Positions 1 to 8,960 of a DNA stretch of 22,618 nt are shown here, in pieces. Position 1 is the first letter of the stretch, and each line of letters starts with the position of its first letter. Position numbers and translations under genes: made by a program. This DNA comes from Deltaproteobacteria bacterium (GTDB lineage Bacteria; Desulfobacterota; Syntrophia; Syntrophales; UBA5619), in assembly GCA_021372695.1 (NCBI GenBank), contig JAJFTY010000206.1:1-22618 (forward strand). The letters run 5' to 3'. The notes under the pieces were generated by a model. It did no database searches. It was not told the DNA's origin and saw nothing but the letters and a program-made list of their open reading frames with translations.

Positions 1-1149
1 CTTGTAGCGCCGGTCGAGCTGGTTGAGGACCCCCTCGAACGGGCGGGTGTAGAAATAGCGCCTCCCTCCCCGGTCGGCATAGAAGCGGATCATCTCTTCG
101 CCCGAGCCGTGCAGGAGCACGTCCCTGATCTTCTCCGGGAGTTTCTCGAACGGCGTGTTGATGTCGAACTTGTAGTGGTCGGCAAGCGCGTCTATGGTCT
201 GGAAATAGTGGAGGGAGTGGCGGCCCGACCACGGAACGATCGCCCCTTCGCGGATGGAGATCTCCTGATCCGGGACGACCAGTTCCTCGTCGAAATACAT
301 GCGGGTGCCTAAGCCCCCGCAGTCGGGGCAGGCCCCGTAGGGCGTGTTGAAGGAAAACATCCGGGGAGCGAGTTCGGTGACGCTGACACCGCAGTCCGGG
401 CAGGCATACCGCTCGCTGAAGAGGACTTCCCCTCCCCCGGCGAAGGCCACCCGGACCAAGCCGTCGGAAAGCTTCGCGGCGGTTTCGAGGGAGTCGCGCA
501 GACGCTTGCGGATCCCTTCCTTGACGATCAGGCGGTCGATCACGACGTCGATGTCGTGGCGTCTGTTCTTGTCGAGGCTGATCTCCTCGGCCAGTTCCCG
601 GAGCTCGCCGTCGATGCGGACGCGGACGTAACCCTCCCTGAGGAGCTTTTTGAGCTCCTTCTGGAACTCCCCTTTCTTCCCTCGGGCGAGCGGGGCCATG
701 ATTGTGAGGCGCGCATTCGCCGGATAGCCAAGAAGCGTCTCCAGCATCGCATCGATCGACTGGGAGCGGATCTCCTTTCCGCACTTGTAGCAGTGGGGGA
801 CGCCGATCCCCGCAAAGAGAAGGCGGAGGTAGTCGTAAATCTCCGTCACCGTTCCCACGGTGGAGCGCGGGTTGTGGGCGGCCGCCCGCTGCTCGATGGC
901 GATCGCCGGGGAGAGCCCCTCGATCGATTCGACCTCCGGTTTGTCCATCTGGCCGATGAACTGCCGGGCATACGTGGAGAGCGACTCCACATAACGCCGC
1001 TGCCCTTCGGCGTAGATGGTGTCAAAAGCGAGAGATGATTTTCCTGAACCACTGACGCCGGTGATGACCACCAGGCGATCGCGGGGAATGTCCAGATTGA
1101 TGTTCTTTAGGTTGTGCTGGGAGGCTCCCTTGATCCTGATGGTATTCAT
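1..1149 (-). CDS. uvrA: UvrA, excinuclease ABC subunit A (N-terminal part, cut by window edge)
   Basis: This is the first 383 codons of UvrA, the damage-sensing ATPase of nucleotide excision repair; the reading frame runs off the left edge without a stop. The translation shows the N-terminal Walker A loop [20 protein letters not shown], then [14 protein letters not shown] and the signature-rich stretch [14 protein letters not shown], followed further on by a CPDCG-type zinc-binding cysteine pair. All are diagnostic of UvrA. The ATG at 1149 shares its A with the TAA stop of the upstream surA-like gene (TAATG), so translation is probably coupled to it. No good Shine-Dalgarno sequence is visible, which fits coupling. 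It is the last visible gene of the mfd operon. The length and the C-terminal half cannot be assessed. Confidence 0.97.
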   Translation of the reverse strand, partial: MNTIRIKGASQHNLKNINLDIPRDRLVVITGVSGSGKSSLAFDTIYAEGQRRYVESLSTYARQFIGQMDKPEVESIEGLSPAIAIEQRAAAHNPRSTVGTVTEIYDYLRLLFAGIGVPHCYKCGKEIRSQSIDAMLETLLGYPANARLTIMAPLARGKKGEFQKELKKLLREGYVRVRIDGELRELAEEISLDKNRRHDIDVVIDRLIVKEGIRKRLRDSLETAAKLSDGLVRVAFAGGGEVLFSERYACPDCGVSVTELAPRMFSFNTPYGACPDCGGLGTRMYFDEELVVPDQEISIREGAIVPWSGRHSLHYFQTIDALADHYKFDINTPFEKLPEKIRDVLLHGSGEEMIRFYADRGGRRYFYTRPFEGVLNQLDRRYK

Positions 1150-2117
1150 TATAATTTGATCTCGACATGCGACTTCTGGCGGAGTTCGTCGATCCACTCC
1201 CGGAATTTTTTCTCCGTCTTTTCCCTGTCGATCTTCGCGCGGATCTCTTCCCGGACGCTTTCGATCGCCTTGAGCCCCGCCCCACGGCGGTCAATCACCT
1301 GGATGATGTGGAATCCGACGGACGATTCGATGACGCCGCTGATTTTGTTGAGCGGCAGGCTGAAAGCGGCATCCTCCACCTCCGAGTGGATCATCCCTCT
1401 CTCGATGTAGCCGATGTCACCGCCTGAAGCGGCTTCGGGCCCCCGGGAGTACATCGCAGAGAGCTGGTCGAAGGATTCACCGTTCATCAGCCTCTTGTGA
1501 ATCGCATCGGCCTCCGCCTGGACCTTCGCCTTGATCCCCGGGTCCGTGTCCTTCGGCAATGGGAGAAGAATCTGCTTGATGCGGACCGACTCCTTCCCCT
1601 CATAGTCCTCCCGGTGTTTGAGGTAGTACTCCCCGATCTCCTGATCCGTTACGGCCACCCGGGACTTGAGGTCCCGCCGGATCAGCTTCATCCGCATGAT
1701 CTGACCCCGGATGTCTTTCCTGAACTCTTCCTGGGTAATCCCGTCTCTTTCCAAGGCCTTGCGGAGATCCTCCTGAGACAAATTCCGCTCTTTGCGTATG
1801 TTCTCGATGGCACCTTCCAGTTCGTCTTTCCCGACCGTGATTCCGGTCTTCCTGGATTCCTGCTCCATCAGCATGGCGTCGATCATCCGATTCAAAAGGA
1901 GAAGTTTGGTTTCGGTCCTCGCCTTCTCCTTCTCCGTTCCCTGGTATGAGGCCTCGAACCTGGCATGGTAGGGCTCGAAAGCGTTGTTCAGCTCGGAGAG
2001 CGTGATGATCTCCTCGTTGACGACGGCCACAATCCGATCTCCCACCGCGGCCTGCACCGCCACACTCAGGAATATCCCCGCCACCGCTGCCCAGAACGCC
2101 TTGCCTATATTCGTCAT
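1149..2117 (-). CDS. surA: SurA-like periplasmic peptidyl-prolyl cis-trans isomerase
   Basis: A 322-residue exported parvulin-type isomerase, probably a chaperone for outer membrane proteins in the periplasm. Residues 1-23 form a signal peptide with a likely cleavage after VQA. Residues 27-155 resemble the SurA N-terminal domain (start [18 protein letters not shown], typical of the family). Residues 170-280 are one PpiC rotamase domain with the family motifs [10 protein letters not shown] and VGFHIIQV. E. coli SurA has two rotamase domains and about 428 residues; this shorter one-domain form is common in Deltaproteobacteria. The start is supported by GGAGAG just upstream. It lies 30 bp after the lipoprotein isomerase gene and overlaps uvrA by one base. 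The symbol is by similarity; it could equally be called a PpiC/SurA-type isomerase. Confidence 0.9.
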   Translation of the reverse strand: MTNIGKAFWAAVAGIFLSVAVQAAVGDRIVAVVNEEIITLSELNNAFEPYHARFEASYQGTEKEKARTETKLLLLNRMIDAMLMEQESRKTGITVGKDELEGAIENIRKERNLSQEDLRKALERDGITQEEFRKDIRGQIMRMKLIRRDLKSRVAVTDQEIGEYYLKHREDYEGKESVRIKQILLPLPKDTDPGIKAKVQAEADAIHKRLMNGESFDQLSAMYSRGPEAASGGDIGYIERGMIHSEVEDAAFSLPLNKISGVIESSVGFHIIQVIDRRGAGLKAIESVREEIRAKIDREKTEKKFREWIDELRQKSHVEIKL

Positions 2118-2147
2118 AATCTCTCCAGTTCTATCCCCAAACCGCGA

Positions 2148-3242
2148 TCAATGCCTCGCCCGGGTGGCCGAACCCGGCAAGGGGACGGACTTCAAATCGG
2201 CCTCTCCGACCTCCGGCGGTGGGGCGTCCGGAAGGGGACGATTGACCCTGATCACGGCGCTCGCCTTCAGTCCCTCGATCCAGATACGGTAAGCCCCGGC
2301 CTCCCGCTGTTTCTTCAAATCGGCGATGACCCTCTCCCGGACATCCGCAAATTTCCGGCCGCCGGCCGGCTCCTGCCCCAGGACCTTGAAGATGTGGAAG
2401 CCGTATGGACTCTGGGCAACGCGGCTCACCTTCCCCACCTGCAGGGAGAAGACCATCCGGTCGATCGCATCGGGCATGACGCCCCGCTCGAAGAAACCGA
2501 GATCCCCGCCCCTGGCCGCCTCGGGACCGATGGAAGTTTCCCGCGCCACCTTATCAAAATCCTCCCCTGTCTTCAATCTTTTCAGGATCGCCTCCGCCCG
2601 TTCGCGGTCAGCCACGACGATCTGCGCAACCCGTACCCGCCGCTCCGTGGCAAAGGCCTTGCGGTTGGCCATGTAATACCGCTCCGCCTCGTCATCCGCC
2701 ACCTGGATCTTTGCATTCACGTCCTGCGCAATCAGCTTCTCGAAGAGAATCCGCGTCCGCAGCGCCTCCTTCCAGACGTTGTAGTCGACCCTGCCCGGCC
2801 CGAAGAGCTTGCCGAAATCATCCCCGCTGTAGTCCTTCCGAATCTCCGCGATCCGGGCGGCAAGCTCTGCATCGCCCACGGCGAGGGAGAGCTCACGGGC
2901 ACGCTTGAGCATCAGCTTTTCGCGGACCAGGTTTTCGGCGACGGCCTCCTTGAGGCTTTCCGCCTGATCCTCCGTGAGAGGCCCCTCCCGTGCCGCCAGG
3001 GGCCTCTCCTGCGCGAGCGATTTTTCGAACGCCTGGAGAGAAATCGCATCGCCGTCCACCGTGGCCACAGCGGGCGGGGAGGGTGCAGGTGCGGGCGCAG
3101 AGGGCTTCTCGCCGCAGGCAGAAAGGGACGCAAACAGGACCAGTGACCAGAGCATCCCCTGCCAGACCTTCCCCGACATCGGCCGGGAAGGGCAGTCCCG
3201 GGGGACGGGCCTGGGCGGAAAATCCTGAGTTATCATCCTCAT
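2148..3242 (-). CDS. PpiC-type peptidyl-prolyl isomerase, predicted lipoprotein
   Basis: A 364-residue parvulin-like isomerase predicted to be lipid-anchored. A hydrophobic stretch (MLWSLVLFASLSAC) ends in a lipobox LSAC with the acceptor cysteine at residue 43 from the first ATG. A Pro/Ala-rich linker follows, then a SurA-like N-terminal helical region starting VATVDGDAISLQAFE and a PpiC domain with GGDLGFFERGVMPD and YGFHIFKVLG. The first ATG gives a rather long N-region before the hydrophobic core; an ATG at 3179 would give a more typical lipoprotein signal but has no visible ribosome binding site, whereas GGAAGAG precedes 3242 and the nearby ATG at 3236. It lies 21 bp downstream of mfd and 30 bp upstream of the surA-like gene, so the two isomerases are probably co-expressed and may work together in envelope protein folding. 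Confidence 0.9.
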   Translation of the reverse strand: MRMITQDFPPRPVPRDCPSRPMSGKVWQGMLWSLVLFASLSACGEKPSAPAPAPSPPAVATVDGDAISLQAFEKSLAQERPLAAREGPLTEDQAESLKEAVAENLVREKLMLKRARELSLAVGDAELAARIAEIRKDYSGDDFGKLFGPGRVDYNVWKEALRTRILFEKLIAQDVNAKIQVADDEAERYYMANRKAFATERRVRVAQIVVADRERAEAILKRLKTGEDFDKVARETSIGPEAARGGDLGFFERGVMPDAIDRMVFSLQVGKVSRVAQSPYGFHIFKVLGQEPAGGRKFADVRERVIADLKKQREAGAYRIWIEGLKASAVIRVNRPLPDAPPPEVGEADLKSVPLPGSATRARH

Positions 3243-3263
3243 TCTCTTCCTGAAGACCCCATT

Positions 3264-6200
3264 TCAGCCCCTCAACTCCCGGAGAAGTTCCTTCGCCCGG
3301 GTCAGGATTTCGGCCCCTTCGAGCCCCGGCATGGGGATGGTGAGCTTGTGATCCGGGGTAAGCTTAACCCCGCGCACCTTGCGCCGGTAGAGCTCGATGA
3401 TCCGCCGGGGGTCGACCGGGCTCTTCTCCTGCAGGAAGATGGACATTAGCTTGCCGTCGTAGCCCATCCTCTTCCCCTTGAGACCCTTGAGGAGGTTCCG
3501 GATTCCGATCACGGCGAAGAGATTCTCCACCTCGGGTGGGATCGGGCCGTAGCAGTCGAGCAGTTCGGCGCGGATGGCGGCCAGTTCCTCGTCGCTCGCA
3601 GCTAGGGAAACCTTTTTGTAGGTCACCAGCCTCTGGTGTTCATCGTCCATGTACGCCTCAGGGATGAAGGCGGGAAGTCCGAGGTGGATTTCGGGCCGGG
3701 GCTCCTCCTCCGGCGCCGGTTCTCCCTTGATCTCGCGGATCGCCTTCTCCATCAACTCCGTGTAGAGTTCATACCCGACGGCCGAGACATGGCCGGACTG
3801 GGAGATCCCGAGCAGACTCCCCGCACCGCGGATCTCCAGATCGTTTGAGGCGATCCGGAAGCCGGAGCCGGGCTCTGTGAAGTCCATGATCACCTGGAGC
3901 CTTTTTTGCGCATCGCGGGAGAGCATCGCCCCCTTCGGGACGAGGAGATAGGCGGCGGCCTCTTCCTTCGACCGCCCGACGCGCCCGCGGATCTGGTAGA
4001 GCTGGGCCAGGCCGAAGCGGTCCGCCCGGTTGATGATGATCGTGTTGGCCGAGGGGATGTCGAGACCGGCGCCGATGATCGTCGTGCAGACCAGCACGTT
4101 GTCCTCCCGCCGGATGAAACGCGCCATTGCCTCCTCGATTTCCGTCGGCTTCATCTGGCCGTGGACCACCCCCACCTGCGCCTCGGGAACGAGCTTCCGG
4201 ACGAGGCGGGCCATCGTGTAGATCGACCGGACGCGGTCGTGGAGGAAGAAGACCTGGCCGCCGCGGGCCAGTTCACAGCGGATCGCATCGGCGATCACCT
4301 CCTCATCGAATTCCAGGACATGGGTCTTCACCGGGAGGCGGTTCTCCGGCGCGGTGTTGATGATGGAGAGGTCCCGGAGACCCACGAGAGACAGGTGGAG
4401 TGTCCGCGGAATGGGGGTCGCCGTCAGCGTGAGGACGTCTACCAGGGTCCGGAGCTTCTTGAGCTTTTCCTTGTGGGTCACACCGAAGCGCTGTTCCTCA
4501 TCGATGATGACCAGCCCCAGGTTCCGGAAGGCGACGTCCTTCTGGAGGAGGCGATGGGTGCCGATCACCATGTCCACCGCGCCTTTGGCAAGGCCGGCGA
4601 GGATCTCCTTCTGCTCTGCCTTCGTCCGGAAACGGTTGAGGACTTCGACCCGGATCGGATAGGGCTTCAGACGCCCGGCGAAAGTCTGGTAGTGCTGCTC
4701 GGCGAGGATCGTCGTGGGAACGAGTACCGCGACCTGCTTGCCGTCGAGGGCGGCCCGGAGCGACGCCCGCATGGCGACCTCCGTCTTCCCGAAGCCGGCG
4801 TCGCCGCAGATCAGGCGGTCCATCGGCTTGCCGCCGTTCATGTCCTGATGGATCTCCTCGATGGCCTTCGCCTGGTCCGGCGTCTCCTCGAATTCGAAGG
4901 CCGCGCAGAATTCGTCGTAGATCCGGTCGGGGGCGGAGAAGGCCTCCCGGCTCATCACCTCGCGGGCCGCGTAGATCGAGACCAGTTCCTCGGCCACATC
5001 CCGGACCGATTTCTTGACCCGCTCCTTGACCGTCTCCCAGGAGGTCCCGCCCAGTTTGTCCACCTTCGGGACGAAGCCATCCGGGCCGATGTAACGCTGG
5101 ATCTGGTCGATCCGCTCCACGGGGAGATAGAGCCGGTCATTGTCCTGGTATTCGATCAGCAGGAAATCGTTTTCGACCCCTCCGGCCGTCAGCTTCTGGA
5201 GCCCCCGGTAGCGGCCGATTCCCTGCTCGGTATGGACGACGAAATCCCCTTCGGAGAGTTCCCCGAAGGATTTGAGGAAATAGCCCTCCCGGGCCGGACG
5301 GGCCCGTCTGCGGAGGACCTTCCTGCCGAAGATTTCCTCTTCCGAGAGGACGACGAGACCCATGGCGGGAAGATGGAACCCTCCGCCGATCCGGCCTTCG
5401 AGAAGGAGAAGGACGCCGGAGAGGCCGTCCTCCTCGATCGCGTCCAGGAAAGCGCCCGTCCACTTCCGGATGGGAAGGTCGTACCGCGTGAAAAGCTGGC
5501 CCATCCGCTGCATACACTCCTGACCGCCGCAGATGAAGACGACGCGGTTCCCCTCCCCGAGCCAGCTCCGAATCTTCTCCGTGAGCAGACCGAGGAGTCC
5601 GGCCTCCTCCGCTTCCGTCTGCACTGCCGCGCCTACGGCGATGTCCGGCTGCGGATGAAACCGAATGGGGAGCTGGCTCTCGTCCCCGGTCCCGAGAGAG
5701 AGGCCTTCGAGACGAAGCTGCCGCATCCCCTGCCGCCGCTCCAGGACTTCCGCGGCGGTCAGATAGGCGGCCTCCTTCTCCAAATGGAACCGCTGCTGGT
5801 CCTGAGCCTTCAGGAGGAACCGGTCCAGGTCGTTTTCGATCTTCTCTTCGGCCTGGGCGATGGCCAGCGGATCGTCGAGCACGAGGAGCACGGCGTTCGG
5901 CAGATAGTCGAAGAGGGTGCCGAGGCCTCTGTCGCCCAAGTGTGTTCCGACAGCCATCCCCTTCATCCCCGCCTCGCGGACCGCTTTTGAATCCGTTTCT
6001 CCGCTCCCCTGGTGATCGGGCCTCTCCCCGTTGCCGCCGCTGTCATAGAAGAGGGAGTGGAACAGGGGGTTCACCGCGGAGCCGAGACCCGTCGCGATCA
6101 TCTCCGCGAGTTTGTCTTTCACGGCCCTCGGGAGCTCCAGCTCGTTGGACCGGCGGCGGATGTTGCGGACGGCCCTCTCCCGCCTTTCGGGGGTGAGGAT

Positions 6201-6893
6201 CACCTCCCGGGCAGGGAAGAGCATGAACTCCGCCAGTTCCCGGAGGGAACGCTGGGTGGACTCATCGAACTCGCGGATCGACTCCAGCTCGTCGCCGAAG
6301 AACTCCATCCGAAACGGGTGCACGGCGGAGGGGGGGAAGAGATCGACCATGTTCCCCCGGACGCTGAACTCCCCCTTTCCCTCCACGAGTGTGACGCGGA
6401 CGTACCCTCCTTCGGTCAGCTTCCTCACCAACTCGTCCCGCTCCCGGAGGTCACCCACGGAGATCCACTCGACATAGCCTTCGAGGACCGCCCGGGGGAC
6501 GACCTTCTGCATGAGGGCGCGCACGGGAATCACGAGGACCGCCGGTTCCCCGTAGGCGATGCGGTGGAAAAACTCCATGCGGGCGAGCTCGGTCTCCCGC
6601 TGGAATGCAAACATGTCGGTCGTCAGCAGGTCCCAGGAAGGCAGCAGCGCCGCCTGCCCCTCTCCCAGGAAAAGGGAGAGGTCCCGTACGCAGGCCTCCG
6701 CCTCCTTTTCCGTCGGCGAGACCACGACGAGCGGAAGGTGCAGTCGCCGGAAGAGGATGGCCACGAGGAAGGCGCGGGCCGACCCTTCCAAGCCGCCGAC
6801 GGCGATCCGCTCTTTCCCGCGGTCCAGCCGCTCCCACAACTCCCGCAGCGCGGGATCAGCCGGACTCTTTCGGTTTTCGACAATCTTTCTCAC
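3264..6893 (-). CDS. mfd: Mfd, transcription-repair coupling factor
   Basis: Mfd is a DNA translocase that removes stalled RNA polymerase at lesions and recruits UvrA. The domains appear in the expected order: a UvrB-like N-terminal part with GFSVRGNMVDLFPP-like sequence (here KGEFSVRGNMVDLFPP), the CarD-like polymerase-binding domain near residue 548 (GDFVVHTEQGIGRYRGLQ), Walker A GDAGFGKTE near residue 696, the DEEQ box near residue 797, helicase motifs ending in QIRGRVGRS, and the C-terminal TRCF domain. The GTG at 6893 is preferred (CAGGG 7 bases upstream; 1209 residues, close to the usual 1150-1200). The frame stays open to a TTG at 6980, but the extra 29 residues look unlike the family. 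It is the first gene of an operon that ends with uvrA, its functional partner. Confidence 0.97.
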   Translation of the reverse strand: MRKIVENRKSPADPALRELWERLDRGKERIAVGGLEGSARAFLVAILFRRLHLPLVVVSPTEKEAEACVRDLSLFLGEGQAALLPSWDLLTTDMFAFQRETELARMEFFHRIAYGEPAVLVIPVRALMQKVVPRAVLEGYVEWISVGDLRERDELVRKLTEGGYVRVTLVEGKGEFSVRGNMVDLFPPSAVHPFRMEFFGDELESIREFDESTQRSLRELAEFMLFPAREVILTPERRERAVRNIRRRSNELELPRAVKDKLAEMIATGLGSAVNPLFHSLFYDSGGNGERPDHQGSGETDSKAVREAGMKGMAVGTHLGDRGLGTLFDYLPNAVLLVLDDPLAIAQAEEKIENDLDRFLLKAQDQQRFHLEKEAAYLTAAEVLERRQGMRQLRLEGLSLGTGDESQLPIRFHPQPDIAVGAAVQTEAEEAGLLGLLTEKIRSWLGEGNRVVFICGGQECMQRMGQLFTRYDLPIRKWTGAFLDAIEEDGLSGVLLLLEGRIGGGFHLPAMGLVVLSEEEIFGRKVLRRRARPAREGYFLKSFGELSEGDFVVHTEQGIGRYRGLQKLTAGGVENDFLLIEYQDNDRLYLPVERIDQIQRYIGPDGFVPKVDKLGGTSWETVKERVKKSVRDVAEELVSIYAAREVMSREAFSAPDRIYDEFCAAFEFEETPDQAKAIEEIHQDMNGGKPMDRLICGDAGFGKTEVAMRASLRAALDGKQVAVLVPTTILAEQHYQTFAGRLKPYPIRVEVLNRFRTKAEQKEILAGLAKGAVDMVIGTHRLLQKDVAFRNLGLVIIDEEQRFGVTHKEKLKKLRTLVDVLTLTATPIPRTLHLSLVGLRDLSIINTAPENRLPVKTHVLEFDEEVIADAIRCELARGGQVFFLHDRVRSIYTMARLVRKLVPEAQVGVVHGQMKPTEIEEAMARFIRREDNVLVCTTIIGAGLDIPSANTIIINRADRFGLAQLYQIRGRVGRSKEEAAAYLLVPKGAMLSRDAQKRLQVIMDFTEPGSGFRIASNDLEIRGAGSLLGISQSGHVSAVGYELYTELMEKAIREIKGEPAPEEEPRPEIHLGLPAFIPEAYMDDEHQRLVTYKKVSLAASDEELAAIRAELLDCYGPIPPEVENLFAVIGIRNLLKGLKGKRMGYDGKLMSIFLQEKSPVDPRRIIELYRRKVRGVKLTPDHKLTIPMPGLEGAEILTRAKELLRELRG

Positions 6894-7074
6894 AAAAATA
6901 CCCTGTTCCAGGCCCCATCGCCCCAATCTGCGAATCCCGCATGCCGGGGCTCCATGACCCTTGCGTCCGAAGAGGCCCAATTTGTTTAACGTTACTCCCT
7001 ATAATAGTGGCTACGTTTATTCAAGCGTTAATCCCACATCGAGGTTGGAACCGGCTCCCACAGCGCCTTACCTA

Positions 7075-7103
7075 TTGACAGGGGTCATGGATTCGGATAG
7101 CTT
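7075..7103 (+). promoter_or_regulatory. Possible moeA promoter
   Basis: A perfect -35 hexamer TTGACA (7075-7080) sits 53 bases upstream of the moeA start, but the matching -10 (TAGCTT, 17 bp spacing) is poor. The 6981-7132 gap is the divergent promoter region between mfd and moeA; it also holds an AT-rich TATAAT at 7000-7005 with no well-spaced -35 on either strand. Confidence 0.3.
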
Positions 7104-7132
7104 CAGCCAAAACTTGGGAACTCAGGCAAACG

Positions 7133-8371
7133 ATGATTCGGATCGAAGAAGCTCTAGGCAAAATCCTGGATGCGGTCTCCCCCCTCGGGTTGGAGAAGGT
7201 CAACCTTTTCGACGCCATGGGAAGGGTGATCGGGGAGGATGTCTATGCCGGGCGGTCGATACCGCCGAAGGACAACTCGGCCATGGATGGCTATGCCCTC
7301 CGCAGCCAGGACACCTCCGGCGCATCGGAGGGAACCCCCGCGATCCTGGAAGTGGTCGAGGATATTCCCGCCGGGTGCATCCCCGAAAAGCGGATCGAAC
7401 CCGGGCAGGCCGCGCGCATCATGACCGGAGCGCCGGTTCCCGAGGGCGCCGACGCCGTCATCCGCATGGAAGAGAGCCGGAAGGAGGGCAGCCGCGTCGC
7501 GATCCTCGCGGCAGCGTCGATTGGGCAGGATATCCGCCGCGCGGGCGAAGACGTGCAGACGGGAGAAAAGGTCATCTCCCGGGGCGAGGTCATCCGGCCC
7601 GCCGAGGTGGGCATGCTGGCCGCCCTGGGGCGATCCTTCATCTTCGTTCACCAGAGGCCTCTGGTCGCCGTCGTCGCGACGGGGGATGAATTGACGGACA
7701 TCGACGACCCGCTGCCGCCGTGGAAGATCGTGAGCAGCAACAGCTATTCGCTCGCCGCACTGGTTCTGGACTGCGGAGCCATCCCCATCCAGATCGGCAT
7801 CGCGAAGGACCGGAGGGAAGACCTCGTCGCCAAATTCCGGTCTGCCATGCGGGCCGACCTGATCATCTCCTCCGGGGGCGTCTCCGTCGGGGACTACGAC
7901 CTCGTCAAGGAGGTGATGAAGGAGGAGGGAAACCAGATGCAGTTCTGGCGGGTCGCCATGAGGCCGGGACGGCCGCTGGCCTTCGGCGCGCTCGGAGAGG
8001 TCCCCATCGTCGGGCTGCCCGGCAACCCCGTCTCGTCAATGGTTTCCTTCGAGCAGTTCGTACGCCCGGCCATCCTCAAGATGATGGGACACAAGAACCT
8101 TTTCCGGCGAATCGTCCGGGCGCGCCTGGAGGAGGAGATTGCCAAGAAGCCGGGCATTCGCCATTTCATCCGGGCCAGAATCCGCCGGGATGGAGAAGGC
8201 TACAGCGTCGTCACGACGGGTGATCAGGGATCGGGCATCCTGAAGTCGATGGTACGGGCCAACGGGCTGATCATCCTGCCGGAGGAGAGTACCCGAGCCT
8301 GCGCAGGTGAGACTGTCGCCGTCCAACTCCTCGACACCGCACTCGACCAGACGGCCGAGCCTGGATACTAA
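7133..8371 (+). CDS. moeA: MoeA, molybdopterin molybdenumtransferase
   Basis: MoeA inserts molybdate (or tungstate) into adenylylated molybdopterin, the last common step of molybdenum cofactor synthesis in the cytoplasm. The 412-residue length is normal. Family motifs are all present: DNSAMDGYA at 47-55, MTGAPVPEGADAVI at 97-110, TGDEL at 183-187, SSGGVSVGDYD at 246-256, RPGRPLAFG at 278-285 and GLPGNPVSS at 294-302. It is a single gene, divergent from mfd and followed by selC. The pairing with a selenocysteine tRNA is suggestive, because formate dehydrogenases of anaerobes often need both a Mo/W cofactor and selenocysteine, but no such enzyme is in this window. The ribosome binding site is weak. 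Confidence 0.96.
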   Translation: MIRIEEALGKILDAVSPLGLEKVNLFDAMGRVIGEDVYAGRSIPPKDNSAMDGYALRSQDTSGASEGTPAILEVVEDIPAGCIPEKRIEPGQAARIMTGAPVPEGADAVIRMEESRKEGSRVAILAAASIGQDIRRAGEDVQTGEKVISRGEVIRPAEVGMLAALGRSFIFVHQRPLVAVVATGDELTDIDDPLPPWKIVSSNSYSLAALVLDCGAIPIQIGIAKDRREDLVAKFRSAMRADLIISSGGVSVGDYDLVKEVMKEEGNQMQFWRVAMRPGRPLAFGALGEVPIVGLPGNPVSSMVSFEQFVRPAILKMMGHKNLFRRIVRARLEEEIAKKPGIRHFIRARIRRDGEGYSVVTTGDQGSGILKSMVRANGLIILPEESTRACAGETVAVQLLDTALDQTAEPGY

Positions 8372-8502
8372 CAATATCGATAACTTTTCCACAGACCTTG
8401 GCCACCTTACCGGTTCTCCCGCCCGCTGCCTGCTTTCACAGGACCTCTGTCACTGGCGACAAACTCTTCGTGCCAAAGTCTCCCCACGCGATGAATCACA
8501 GG

Positions 8503-8532
8503 CTTTCATTCCAGAATCGGATATGCTATAGA
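8503..8532 (+). promoter_or_regulatory. Possible selC promoter
   Basis: A -10-like TATAGA at 8527-8532 lies 8 bases before the first base of the tRNA, where a start site for a tRNA gene would be expected. The corresponding -35 region (CTTTCATT near 8503-8510) matches the consensus only weakly. Confidence 0.3.
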
Positions 8533-8540
8533 ACCGCCAC

Positions 8541-8638
8541 GGAAGTGCAAAGGTCACTGGTGGGCCTCCCGGACTTCAAATCCGGTGTGAGGGGCTAATA
8601 CCCTCTCAGGTGGGTTCGATTCCCATGCACTTCCGCCA
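8541..8638 (+). tRNA. selC: tRNA-Sec (anticodon UCA)
   Basis: The selenocysteine tRNA, charged with serine and converted to Sec-tRNA, which decodes UGA with the SelB factor. The 98-base gene has the unusual 8-bp acceptor stem GGAAGTGC/GCACTTCC, an anticodon arm CCGGACTTCAAATCCGG with TCA anticodon, a long variable arm (GAGGGG...CCCTCTC), the T arm TGGGTTCGATTCCCA, discriminator G and an encoded CCA. The long extra arm and 8-bp acceptor are the hallmarks of tRNA-Sec. Its presence implies that the host makes selenoproteins. In other bacteria selC is a known insertion site for genomic islands, and the sequence downstream of it here looks accessory. Confidence 0.97.
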
Positions 8639-8675
8639 TTTACTCAATAAATATCAACAACTTGACTTTCAAAAA

Positions 8676-8697
8676 CCGATCCGATACCGATCCGATA
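8676..8697. repeat. Two exact tandem copies of an 11-bp repeat
   Basis: CCGATCCGATA occurs twice without a gap, 38 bases after the tRNA CCA. A short inverted repeat ATCCG-ataag-CGGAT (8690-8704) overlaps the second copy. The function is unknown; a protein binding site or recombination-site remnant is possible. Confidence 0.7.
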
Positions 8698-8883
8698 AGC
8701 GGATTGGTGCGCCCGGTGCCGCTGGCGTCATGGGGCGAATGAAAATTCTCACACAGACGCGTTCGTGACCACCTGAACTATGCCACCGGTGCACGAGGAT
8801 GGCAGGCGCATAGACTGATGCCCCTTGAAGGAGATTTGACCTCGAATACGCGATCGGCCGGGCACTGACTCCTTACTATCGGT

Positions 8884-8936
8884 AATAAACGAAGCGGCCG
8901 CTCTCACCGTGGTTACTTTCGGGAAAGGGCGGCCGC
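8884..8936 (-). terminator. Possible terminator of aldA
   Basis: About 25 bases past the aldA stop on the minus strand, two copies of the palindrome GCGGCCGC (8894-8901 and 8929-8936) can pair into a stem with a 27-base loop, followed by a T-rich run (TTCGTTTATT). The large loop makes it an imperfect intrinsic terminator. Confidence 0.35.
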
Positions 8937-8960
8937 AAAAGACTGTGGGCCAAAAGGCGC

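Larger units (their letters stand above)
8639..8960. other. Gene-poor stretch between selC and aldA
   Basis: No convincing gene is seen. The stretch contains an 11-bp tandem repeat (8676-8697) and a hairpin beyond aldA. One short plus-strand open stretch (about 8760-8870) is not recognised. No integrase gene or second copy of the selC 3' end was found, so insertion at selC is not shown here. Confidence 0.5.

Noticed and set aside
1965..3146. 393-codon plus-strand open frame
   Set aside because: Antisense to the two isomerase genes, which show clear domains and signal peptides; no support for this frame.
3906..5990. 694-codon open frame on the plus strand
   Set aside because: Fully antisense to mfd, with no family resemblance; it is the usual shadow frame of a GC-rich gene.
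6894..6980. TTG start for mfd at 6980
   Set aside because: The extra 29 residues are unlike Mfd proteins and the spacing to the upstream purine run is poor, though it cannot be excluded.
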